This document shows, one piece after another, positions 6,330-11,192 of a stretch of 11,192 nt of DNA (positions within the stretch are counted from its first letter, which is position 1; each line of letters begins with the position of its first letter). The notes under the pieces were generated by a model that was not told where the DNA came from, did not search any database, and worked only from the letters and a program-made list of their open reading frames with translations. A program made the translations under genes and the position numbers. This DNA is from JAHWJR01 sp035942035 (GTDB lineage: Bacteria; Actinomycetota; Acidimicrobiia; Acidimicrobiales; CADCSY01): the NCBI GenBank assembly GCA_035942035.1, contig DASZDK010000014.1:1-11192 (forward strand), read 5' to 3'.

Positions 6330-7885
6330 GCGACCACTCCCTCAAGCGCCGGCTGGAGGACCTGGCCGAGCGCAAGGAGGCGGCCCTCCACGCCGGGTCG
6401 CCCCGGGCAGTCGAGCGCCAGCACGCTCGGGGCAAGATGCTGGCCCGCGAGCGCATCGACTACCTGCTCGACGAGCGCTCGTTCCAGGAGACCGACATGC
6501 TCGCCCGCCACCGGGCCGCCCACGACTCCGGGCTGGACGAGCGGCCCTACACCGACGGCGTGGTCACCGGGTGGGGCACGGTCGACGGTCGCAAGGTCTT
6601 CGTGTTCTCCCAGGACTTCACCGTGTTCGGCGGGGCCCTCGGCGAGGTGTTCGCCGAGAAGATCCACAAGGTCATGGACCTGGCCGCGTCGGTGGGCGCG
6701 CCGGTGATCGGACTGAACGACGGCGCCGGCGCCCGCATCCAGGAGGGCGTGGTGTCGCTGGCCTCCTACGGCGGCATCTTCCGCCGCAACGTGGCCGCCT
6801 CCGGGGTCATCCCCCAGATCAGCGTGATCCTCGGCCCCTGCGCCGGCGGGGCGGTCTACAGCCCGGCGCTCACCGACTTCGTGTTCATGGTTCGCGAGAC
6901 CTCGCACATGTTCATCACCGGCCCCGACGTGGTGAAGACGGTGACCGGCGAGGCGGTGACGCTCGAGGAGCTGGGTGGAGCCATGACCCACGCCTCGAAG
7001 TCGGGTGTGGCCTCCTTCGTCGCCCCGGACGAGAAGGCGTGCCTGGACGCCGTGCGCGAGCTGCTCAGCTTCCTCCCCCTCAACAACCTCGAGCTCCCGC
7101 CCTGGCACGAGCCCGAGGACGACCCCCGGCGCCGGTGCCACGAGCTGATCGACCTGCTGCCCGAGAGCGGCGAGGCCGCCTACGACATGCACGAGCTAGT
7201 CGAGGTGGTGGTCGACGACGGCCACCTCGTCGAGTACCACCCCCACTGGGCCAAGAGTGTGCTCTGCGGCTTCGCCCGGCTCGACGGCCACGTCGTCGGT
7301 GTGGTGGCCAACCAGCCCCGGGAGCTGGGCGGCGTGCTCGACATCGAGTCGTCGGAGAAGGCCGCCCGGTTCGTGCGCACCTGCGACGCCTTCAACGTCC
7401 CGCTGGTGACCTTCGTCGACGTCCCCGGGTTCCTCCCCGGCGTGCGCCAGGAGCACGGCGGCATCGTCCGCCACGGGGCCAAGCTGCTGTACGCCTACTG
7501 CGAGGCCACCGTGCCCCGGATCCAGGTCGTCGTGCGCAAGGCCTACGGCGGGGCCTACGTGGTCATGAGCTCCAAGTCGACTGGCGCCGACCTGGCCTTC
7601 GCTTGGCCCTCGGCCGAGCTGGCGGTGATGAGCCCCCCGGGTGCCGTGGCCCTGATCCACCGCCGGGAGATCGCCGCCGCCGCCGACCCGGAGGCGCGCC
7701 GGGCGGAGCTGATCCAGGACTACACCGAGCGCCACGCCAACCCGTGGGTCGCCGCCGAGCGGGGCTACGTCGACGACGTGATCGATCCCGCCGACACCCG
7801 GGCCAAGCTCATCGCCGGCTTCGCCATGCTGCGCACCAAGCACGAGGAGCGGCCCCCGCGCAAGCACGGCAACGTCCCCCTGTGA
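6326..7885 (+). CDS. Acyl-CoA carboxylase carboxyltransferase (beta) subunit
   Basis: Transfers the carboxyl group from biotin to an acyl-CoA (acetyl- or propionyl-CoA class), giving malonyl- or methylmalonyl-CoA for lipid synthesis or propionate metabolism. The 519-aa length fits the PccB/AccD family. The N-domain has RGKMLARERIDYLLD (35-49), QDFTVFGGALGE (96-107), NDGAGARIQEG (131-141) and GPCAGGAVYSPALTDF (170-185). The C-domain has ANQP (328-331), VPGFLPG (366-372) and RKAYGGAY (404-411), followed by GADLAFAWP (420-428). Both oxyanion-hole GG pairs are present. The position that is Asp in PccB enzymes, just after AYGGAY, is Val412 here, so strict propionyl-CoA use is doubtful. The frame is open far upstream, but homology begins at GTG 6326, which overlaps the exonuclease stop (GTGA) and follows TAACCT. 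No biotin-carboxylase (alpha) subunit is in the window. Confidence 0.93.
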   Translation: MSDHSLKRRLEDLAERKEAALHAGSPRAVERQHARGKMLARERIDYLLDERSFQETDMLARHRAAHDSGLDERPYTDGVVTGWGTVDGRKVFVFSQDFTVFGGALGEVFAEKIHKVMDLAASVGAPVIGLNDGAGARIQEGVVSLASYGGIFRRNVAASGVIPQISVILGPCAGGAVYSPALTDFVFMVRETSHMFITGPDVVKTVTGEAVTLEELGGAMTHASKSGVASFVAPDEKACLDAVRELLSFLPLNNLELPPWHEPEDDPRRRCHELIDLLPESGEAAYDMHELVEVVVDDGHLVEYHPHWAKSVLCGFARLDGHVVGVVANQPRELGGVLDIESSEKAARFVRTCDAFNVPLVTFVDVPGFLPGVRQEHGGIVRHGAKLLYAYCEATVPRIQVVVRKAYGGAYVVMSSKSTGADLAFAWPSAELAVMSPPGAVALIHRREIAAAADPEARRAELIQDYTERHANPWVAAERGYVDDVIDPADTRAKLIAGFAMLRTKHEERPPRKHGNVPL

Positions 7886-8133
7886 CCGGCGGCGGCCGCC
7901 CGCATCCGAGCCCTCCCGAGTTGGCGGCGATCGTCGCCGCCGTCGAGCTGCTCTGGCCCCGCCCAGCGGCTCCGGACGCCGTCGCCGAGGATCCCACCCC
8001 GGCGTGGCGCTTCTCGGGCCGGTGGTGGCGTCGACCGTTCCCCGAGGCACAGCCGGTGGTCGAGTCCACCCGGGCTGGCTCGTGGGCCGGCGCAGGGGGC
8101 TGGCCGGATCCCCGGGGTCGCCGGGTCAGCTGA
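7882..8133 (+). CDS. Probable acyl-CoA carboxylase epsilon subunit (small)
   Basis: An 83-aa protein starting at a GTG that overlaps the beta-subunit stop by four bases. Actinobacterial acyl-CoA carboxylases often have a small epsilon subunit, encoded beside beta, that tightens the alpha-beta complex. Residues 12-22 (PELAAIVAAVE) resemble the PEELAALVAVL helix at the start of that family. The middle part (41-53) is Trp/Arg-rich: AWRFSGRWWRRPF. Location, size and the N-terminal helix support the call. The tryptophan-rich stretch differs from the Gly/Arg end I know from Streptomyces or Mycobacterium epsilon proteins, so a lineage-specific variant or unrelated partner is possible. Codon use matches the upstream genes. 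It is the last gene of the unit. Confidence 0.6.
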   Translation: MTGGGRPHPSPPELAAIVAAVELLWPRPAAPDAVAEDPTPAWRFSGRWWRRPFPEAQPVVESTRAGSWAGAGGWPDPRGRRVS

Positions 8134-8571
8134 GTAACGGGGGAGCGCGACCAACGACCGGCGTCACGCCGAGCACCAAAGGAAGCCAGTACCGCCTCCG
8201 GCACGGTACCCGGGGAGTTGACCATTCCGGCCTTGTGATCTGCTCGACCTGAGGGTGCGGAGCCGCGTAGAGGTGAATTGTAGGTTTTCGGCCGTCCACG
8301 AGGTGCCTGTTCACGGATCCTCCTCAACCGACTCCTTCGAATGCGAGCGTCCGGCGCTCGGTTATCCGGAACCCGTGGGCGATGTCGTGCACGCGCCCGT
8401 CGGTGGCGGGGCGATCGTCAGCAACACCTGGGCGACGAGGAGCAACTTCCATTTTGATGGCTCTTCGCGTTGCAGTAGGGAGCGGTAGGTAGCAGGGGAT
8501 CCACCACGCGGGGCAGGGGTCCCGCCATCGTCACGGCTGCTCAAGGCTGAGGCGACAGAAGGGCCCCTGCG

Positions 8572-8688
8572 ATGAACGACGGTACCGGTTTCACGGAGAG
8601 GCTGCTGGGACTCGCCGGCTTCCGCGGCTCGAGCGCCACCATCAGCTCCTCCCGACCCGCTGCCCCTCGATGTACCTGGATCAGGTGA
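8572..8688 (+). pseudogene. Possible N-terminal fragment of an ISL3-type transposase
   Basis: A 38-codon frame from ATG. Residues 8-18 (TERLLGLAGFR) resemble the opening of ISL3-family transposases, which begin with a similar RLLGL..(F/V)RV stretch before a zinc-binding CxxC region. After residue 18 the similarity ends: no CxxC follows and the frame stops at 8686-8688. A remnant is plausible, but an eleven-residue match from memory is weak evidence. Confidence 0.25.
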
Positions 8689-8733
8689 TCGAGGTAGGGA
8701 CTCTCCTGGCCGCGGGAGCGCGCCTCGATGACC

Positions 8734-8782
8734 GACCCATTTTCGCTTAGCTGACTCTCCTCGTCACGGGCGGACCCATTTT
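8734..8782 (+). repeat. Pair of GACCCATTTT direct repeats left of the tRNA fragment
   Basis: Identical decamers at 8734-8743 and 8773-8782, 39 bases apart, same orientation. The same decamer recurs at 9046-9055 on the other side of the tRNA fragment. They may be arm-type integrase sites of an older element, or terminal repeats of an IS21-like insertion sequence; the sequence alone does not decide. Confidence 0.6.
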
Positions 8783-8851
8783 AGTCGCACACTGTGGGAG
8801 ACGTTCTCGCTCTTAGCTCCTCCTCGCCACGTCGGACCTGCACTTCTTCCG

Positions 8852-8898
8852 TGGGCGATACTGGGTTCGAACCAGTGACCTCTGCCGTGTGAAGGCAG
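8852..8898 (-). tRNA. tRNA-Val(CAC) 3' fragment, probable attachment site (att)
   Basis: On the - strand this reads as tRNA positions 27-73: anticodon stem CTGCC/GGCAG (8898-8894 and 8886-8882), loop TTCACAC with anticodon CAC (8891-8889), variable AGGTC, T-arm ACTGG/CCAGT around TTCGAAC (8876-8860), acceptor strand ATCGCCC and discriminator A (8859-8852). CCA is not encoded. The sequence that should hold the D-arm and 5' acceptor strand (higher coordinates) does not fit a tRNA, so the gene is incomplete and not functional. A 3' tRNA piece beside an integrase is the classic mark left where an element recombined into a tRNA gene. The missing 5' half is expected at the far right end of the element. 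Confidence 0.85.
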
Positions 8899-9034
8899 GG
8901 TTGGAAAGAAGTCGGCCCAGAGGATTGGCGCATCAAGGGCGCCCACGGTCTCCCTCGTGCCTGCTCAGCCCCTATTTTTGGTTGCGGGCCGCAGCCTTTG
9001 GCAGCCCAATCGTCGCAGTCGTTGTCACCGGCTC

Positions 9035-9067
9035 GACCCATTCCCGACCCATTTTCTACCCATCGTG
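9035..9067 (+). repeat. Tandem 11-bp repeats, candidate integrase or excisionase arm sites
   Basis: Three adjacent 11-base units: GACCCATTCCC (9035-9045), GACCCATTTTC (9046-9056) and the weaker TACCCATCGTG (9057-9067). They lie between the tRNA fragment and the integrase, where arm-type binding sites of tyrosine integrases usually occur. That role is inferred. Confidence 0.6.
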
Positions 9068-9091
9068 CACGGCAGGTGTCACCCCTCCAGG

Positions 9092-9097
9092 TACCCT
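9092..9097 (+). promoter_or_regulatory. Candidate -10 element for the integrase
   Basis: TACCCT, in GGTACCCTTGG, fits TANNNT and lies 36 bases before ATG 9134, leaving room for the Shine-Dalgarno at 9116-9124. It is only 25 bases right of the tandem repeats, so proteins bound there could affect expression. No clear -35. Confidence 0.35.
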
Positions 9098-9115
9098 TGG
9101 CACTCGCGCATCGTC

Positions 9116-9124
9116 GGGAGGAGG
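9116..9124 (+). promoter_or_regulatory. Shine-Dalgarno of the integrase
   Basis: GGGAGGAGG ends 9 bases before ATG 9134. It decides the start: the same frame is open from further upstream, but only residues from 9134 onward (GAIEKLGEGSFRARWRDPDG) look like an integrase N-terminus. Confidence 0.75.
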
Positions 9125-9133
9125 CGGGGGCCC

Positions 9134-10291
9134 ATGGGAGCGATCGAGAAGCTCGGCGAAGGCAGTTTCCGGGCGCGCTGGCGTGATCCGGACGGCAGGC
9201 GGAAAAGCAAGAGCTTCAAGCGTGAGCGGGACGCGAGAAGATTCCTAGCCGACCAGCAGAACGCCATGCAGCACGGTACCTACATCGACGATGCTGCCGG
9301 CAAGATTACGTTCGCCCACTGGGCCGAGCACTACTTCGCCTTGGCCAGCAAGAGATTGGCTCGAACCAGCTACGCCCGTGACGTGACCTACCTCAACTCC
9401 TACATCCTCCCGAGGTGGGGCCGAACCCCGCTGACCAAGATCAGCAAGGCAGAAGTCGAGCGCTGGGTGATCGAGCTTGCCGGCGACGGACACGCCATGA
9501 CGGGCGGCACCCTTGCGCCCGGCACCGTCGAGAAGGTCTACCAGACCTTCCGAAAGGTCATGCGGGCGGCGATGGAGGACGACCGGATCGCCCGACTCCC
9601 GTGCCCAGAGCATCCGCCGATCGCCAGAAGGAAGCACAAGGCCGTCCGCTTCATCGTCGAGCGCGAGGTCCACAGCCTCGCCCTTGAGATCGCACCTCGC
9701 TACGAGGCCATGATCTACGTCGCCGCCTATGGCGGCTTCCGCATCGGCGAGCTGTGTGCACTCCGACTGGATGACGTCGACTGGGCGCAGGGCTACATCA
9801 GGGTCGACGAAGCGCTCACGGACGTCGACGGCCACCTGGAGTTCGAGAGCCCCAAGACGGCGCGAGGCCGGCGTGTGGTCCCTATGGCGGACCTCGCCCT
9901 CGAGAAGCTGAAAGAGCACATCGAGAAGTACGTCGGCTGGGACGAACCGACAGCCCTTCTGTTCACCGGCCGCGACGGAGGAGTCATCCGGCCCGGCAAC
10001 TGGCGCCGACGACACTTCAACCCGGCCTCGGTACGGTCGGGCCTTGCGCCACTGACTCCGCACGACCTCCGCCATACGGCTGCCTCGCTGTTCATCGCCG
10101 AAGGAGCCAATCCCTGGATGCTGGCGGAGATCCTCGGCCATCGCGACACCCGCATGATCGACCTCGTCTACGGGCACCTGTTCGAGAAGGATCGCCAGGC
10201 ACTTCGGACTCGTATGAGCCGACGCGCCATGGAAGCAGGTTCAGAGAACGTTCATCGCATGCTCGCCGTACCGACGCTCGAGGCTGAGTGA
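9134..10291 (+). CDS. Tyrosine recombinase / phage-type integrase
   Basis: Catalyses site-specific insertion and excision of the element. The 385-aa protein has three parts. The N-terminal arm-binding region (1-55) has the typical FRARWRDPDGRRKSKSF pattern. A SAM-like core-binding domain follows (about 60-160). The catalytic domain (about 175-365) carries the full active-site set: Arg in GGFRIGEL, Lys in SPKTARGRR, the HDLRH box in TPHDLRHTAA, His in ILGHRDT, and the nucleophile Tyr in DLVYGHL. Nothing is missing, so it should be active. It reads away from the tRNA-Val fragment at 8852-8898, its likely attachment site. Codon use is slightly less GC-biased than in the carboxylase operon. The C-terminal ~20 residues after MSRRAMEAG are variable in such proteins. 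Confidence 0.95.
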   Translation: MGAIEKLGEGSFRARWRDPDGRRKSKSFKRERDARRFLADQQNAMQHGTYIDDAAGKITFAHWAEHYFALASKRLARTSYARDVTYLNSYILPRWGRTPLTKISKAEVERWVIELAGDGHAMTGGTLAPGTVEKVYQTFRKVMRAAMEDDRIARLPCPEHPPIARRKHKAVRFIVEREVHSLALEIAPRYEAMIYVAAYGGFRIGELCALRLDDVDWAQGYIRVDEALTDVDGHLEFESPKTARGRRVVPMADLALEKLKEHIEKYVGWDEPTALLFTGRDGGVIRPGNWRRRHFNPASVRSGLAPLTPHDLRHTAASLFIAEGANPWMLAEILGHRDTRMIDLVYGHLFEKDRQALRTRMSRRAMEAGSENVHRMLAVPTLEAE

Positions 10292-10303
10292 TCAGCTCAA
10301 CCG

Positions 10304-10329
10304 GCAACGAACGTCCCGCCGTTGGTTGC
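10304..10329 (+). terminator. Candidate terminator hairpin between convergent genes
   Basis: GCAACGAACG (10304-10313) pairs with CGTTGGTTGC (10320-10329) over ten positions with one G-G mismatch and a six-base loop, 12 bases after the integrase stop. No U-tract follows on either strand, which is common in high-GC genomes but weakens the call. It could serve both converging transcripts. Confidence 0.4.
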
Positions 10330-10468
10330 GGACTCGGAGGGCGCCCCTAACGAAGTCCACTCAGCGGCACCAGCCCTGTGCCCTTCCGCATCCACAGCGC
10401 CGACGCCAACGTCGGCCGCTCGACAGCGCAGCGTTCGAAGGCCAGCCTGTCGCCGGCCTCGACCTCGG

Positions 10469-10633
10469 CTACCGGCCGCCGTTCGCCAAGGCCCGTCGCT
10501 GCGAGTCGGTCAGGACGAAGCGTCGGGACGACTCCTCTGCAGCACGCTCGAGCCGGTCGGCCCGCTCCGCCGGAGACTCGTCGATGGCGACGATGCTTCC
10601 GCCGTCTGTCTTGTGAAGGACCTGCCTGGTCAT
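10469..10633 (-). CDS. Unrecognised small protein (54 aa)
   Basis: ATG at 10633-10631 on the - strand lies four bases after the stop of the GAF-domain gene, so the two are probably one transcript. The product is hydrophilic and probably helical after residue 20 (PAERADRLERAAEESSRRF, then LTDSQRRALANGGR), preceded by a short beta-like stretch (GGSIVAID, 11-18). No membrane segment or cysteine. Size and charge would fit an antitoxin-like or regulatory protein, but I see no specific family motif. Shine-Dalgarno is weak (GTAGG about 10 bases before ATG). A neighbouring frame with coding-like third positions continues past its stop to 10347, so this may be a truncated longer gene. Confidence 0.55.
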   Translation of the reverse strand: MTRQVLHKTDGGSIVAIDESPAERADRLERAAEESSRRFVLTDSQRRALANGGR

Positions 10634-10637
10634 GGCT

Positions 10638-11192
10638 CTAGCCTACTTCCGCTCCGTAGACGCTCGTGAGGACGACGCCGATCACGTCAGCAAGCTCGCG
10701 GAGCGCCGCCACGCTGCTGTCCTTGTCGAAATGGCCGTCGTCTTCCTTGCTGATGGCACTGAGGACGCCGATGGGTCGATGCCCCTCCCTCCAGATAGGC
10801 GTCGCCACCACCACTCTGTAGCCAGCGAAGTGCTGGCGCTGGGCGGGCGTGAGGCCGTAGGTGTCGTCCGAGACAGCGTCCCCCGTGACCAAGATGATCT
10901 GGCGCTTCTGGAAGGCGAGGCCCGTGGCCCCGTCACCGATGCGGAAGACCGAGACCTCGTTGCCCGGTCCTGGTGCTGGGAACGTCGCCCGTAGCTCGTC
11001 AAGTTCTGGCTCATGCAGGTACACCGTGAACTCGTAGGTGTCCGGGATCTCCTTGGTCCCGGGTCGGAGCAGCGCGGAGAGGATGTCCTCACTGGCTCGA
11101 AGCCGGAGCTGCTCACGTTGGCGGGCAGCGGTGTCGACAAGCCGGCCCAGCTTCGCGTCCCTCTTCGCCCCGACGATCACTGAGGTGATCAC
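10638..11192 (-). CDS. GAF-domain protein, 5' partial at the right edge
   Basis: The frame is open to the window edge, so the 184 residues here may lack their start; a GTG happens to be the last codon, with no upstream sequence to test. Most of it forms one GAF domain (about 25-175). Recognisable blocks are an FRIGDGATGLAFQKRQ segment (83-98), where GxxGxAF is typical, then the ligand-pocket region to HFAGYRVVVATPIW (121-134), and HRPIGVLSAISK (138-149) as the closing strands. GAF domains bind small molecules or tetrapyrroles or mediate dimerisation; no output domain follows, so any such domain, or membrane segments, would lie upstream. It shares a strand with the 54-aa gene and converges on the integrase. 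Its role in the element is unknown. Confidence 0.75.
   Translation of the reverse strand: MITSVIVGAKRDAKLGRLVDTAARQREQLRLRASEDILSALLRPGTKEIPDTYEFTVYLHEPELDELRATFPAPGPGNEVSVFRIGDGATGLAFQKRQIILVTGDAVSDDTYGLTPAQRQHFAGYRVVVATPIWREGHRPIGVLSAISKEDDGHFDKDSSVAALRELADVIGVVLTSVYGAEVG

Larger units (their letters stand above)
8134..8851. other. Gene-poor stretch with mobile-element debris
   Basis: No convincing intact gene on either strand. Third-position bias drops, stops become common and A/T-rich words appear, unlike the sequence to the left. I see a weak hairpin just after the epsilon stop, a perfect 6-bp hairpin at 8344-8360, a possible transposase start (8572-8688) and two GACCCATTTT repeats (8734-8782). 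It probably marks decayed inserted DNA between the carboxylase operon and the tRNA fragment. Confidence 0.6.
8852..11192. mobile_element. Left end of an integrative element in a tRNA-Val gene (right end outside window)
   Basis: The boundary is inferred from the tRNA-Val 3' fragment (8852-8898), tandem repeats just inside it, and a complete tyrosine recombinase 236 bases further right. Visible cargo is a 54-aa unknown protein and a GAF-domain protein on the opposite strand. Given the fragment's orientation, an intact tRNA-Val(CAC) should sit at the right end, beyond the window. Whether it is a prophage, an integrative conjugative element or a smaller island cannot be told. Confidence 0.6.

Noticed and set aside
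8159..8171. Hairpin CGGCG/CGCCG just after the epsilon stop as operon terminator
   Set aside because: Only a 5-bp stem with a 3-base loop and no U-tract; such words are common by chance at this GC content.
8216..8250. TTGACC as a -35 box of a + strand promoter
   Set aside because: No suitable -10 at 16-19 bases and no gene downstream.
8344..8360. Perfect 6-bp hairpin CGAGCG/CGCTCG as terminator
   Set aside because: Followed by GTTATCC rather than a T-run, more than 200 bases past the last gene, and GC-rich stems are frequent.
8362..8544. 60-codon frame on the - strand (residues EEPSKWKLLLVAQVLLT) as a gene
   Set aside because: Has a hydrophobic stretch but no Shine-Dalgarno, family motif or conserved context; consistent with chance in a GC-rich gene-poor stretch.
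8670..8750. 26-codon + strand frame ending at the first GACCCATTTT repeat
   Set aside because: Too short, no recognisable family and no Shine-Dalgarno.
8852..8925. Complete tRNA gene on the - strand
   Set aside because: The region right of 8898 cannot form a D-arm, and no GGGCGAT acceptor strand is present at the needed distance.
10399..10416. Perfect 7-bp hairpin GCCGACG/CGTCGGC as a second terminator
   Set aside because: No T-run on either side, and it may lie in a coding frame on the - strand. The hairpin at 10304-10329 is better placed.
10322..10669. + strand frames downstream of the integrase as genes
   Set aside because: Arg/Pro/Ser-rich low-complexity products that run antisense to the better supported 54-aa and GAF-domain genes.

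Overview
The window is very GC-rich with strong G/C third-position bias and frequent GTG starts. It holds a Thr/Pro-tailed class A penicillin-binding protein and an acyl-CoA carboxylase beta subunit followed by a small epsilon-like subunit. This points to a high-GC actinobacterium. Acidimicrobiia is my best guess, from gene style and linker composition only.

Region 1 (1-8133) is compact chromosomal sequence, all on the + strand. In order it carries: a class A PBP whose start lies left of the window; panB; a membrane-anchored DUF192 protein; an unrecognised 118-aa protein; a short YtcJ-like amidohydrolase; a stand-alone 5'-3' exonuclease/flap-endonuclease-like protein; an acyl-CoA carboxylase beta subunit; and a probable carboxylase epsilon subunit. 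Five junctions use the same 4-base GTGA stop/start overlap, so panB to the amidohydrolase looks like one translationally coupled unit and exonuclease to epsilon like a second. A TAACCT hexamer seven bases before the carboxylase GTG looks like a -10 element for a leaderless transcript inside the end of the exonuclease gene. PBP serves cell-wall synthesis, panB pantothenate/CoA synthesis and the carboxylase acyl-CoA carboxylation; no single pathway links them all.

Region 2 (8134-9133) is about 1 kb with no convincing intact gene. Its key feature is the 3' part of a tRNA-Val(CAC) gene on the - strand (8852-8898), from anticodon stem to discriminator base, with no D-arm or 5' acceptor strand. AT-rich GACCCATTTT direct repeats lie on both sides of it, and a possible fragment of an ISL3-type transposase start lies to its left.

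Region 3 (9134-11192) starts with a complete tyrosine recombinase (385 aa) reading away from the tRNA fragment. On the opposite strand follow a 54-aa unknown protein and a GAF-domain protein cut by the right edge. The simplest reading is the left end of an integrative element inserted in the 3' half of a tRNA-Val(CAC) gene, with the intact tRNA expected beyond the right edge. I saw no clearly new biological system. The most informative parts are this element boundary with its repeats, the internal leaderless promoter, and the substrate-pocket residue of the carboxylase.
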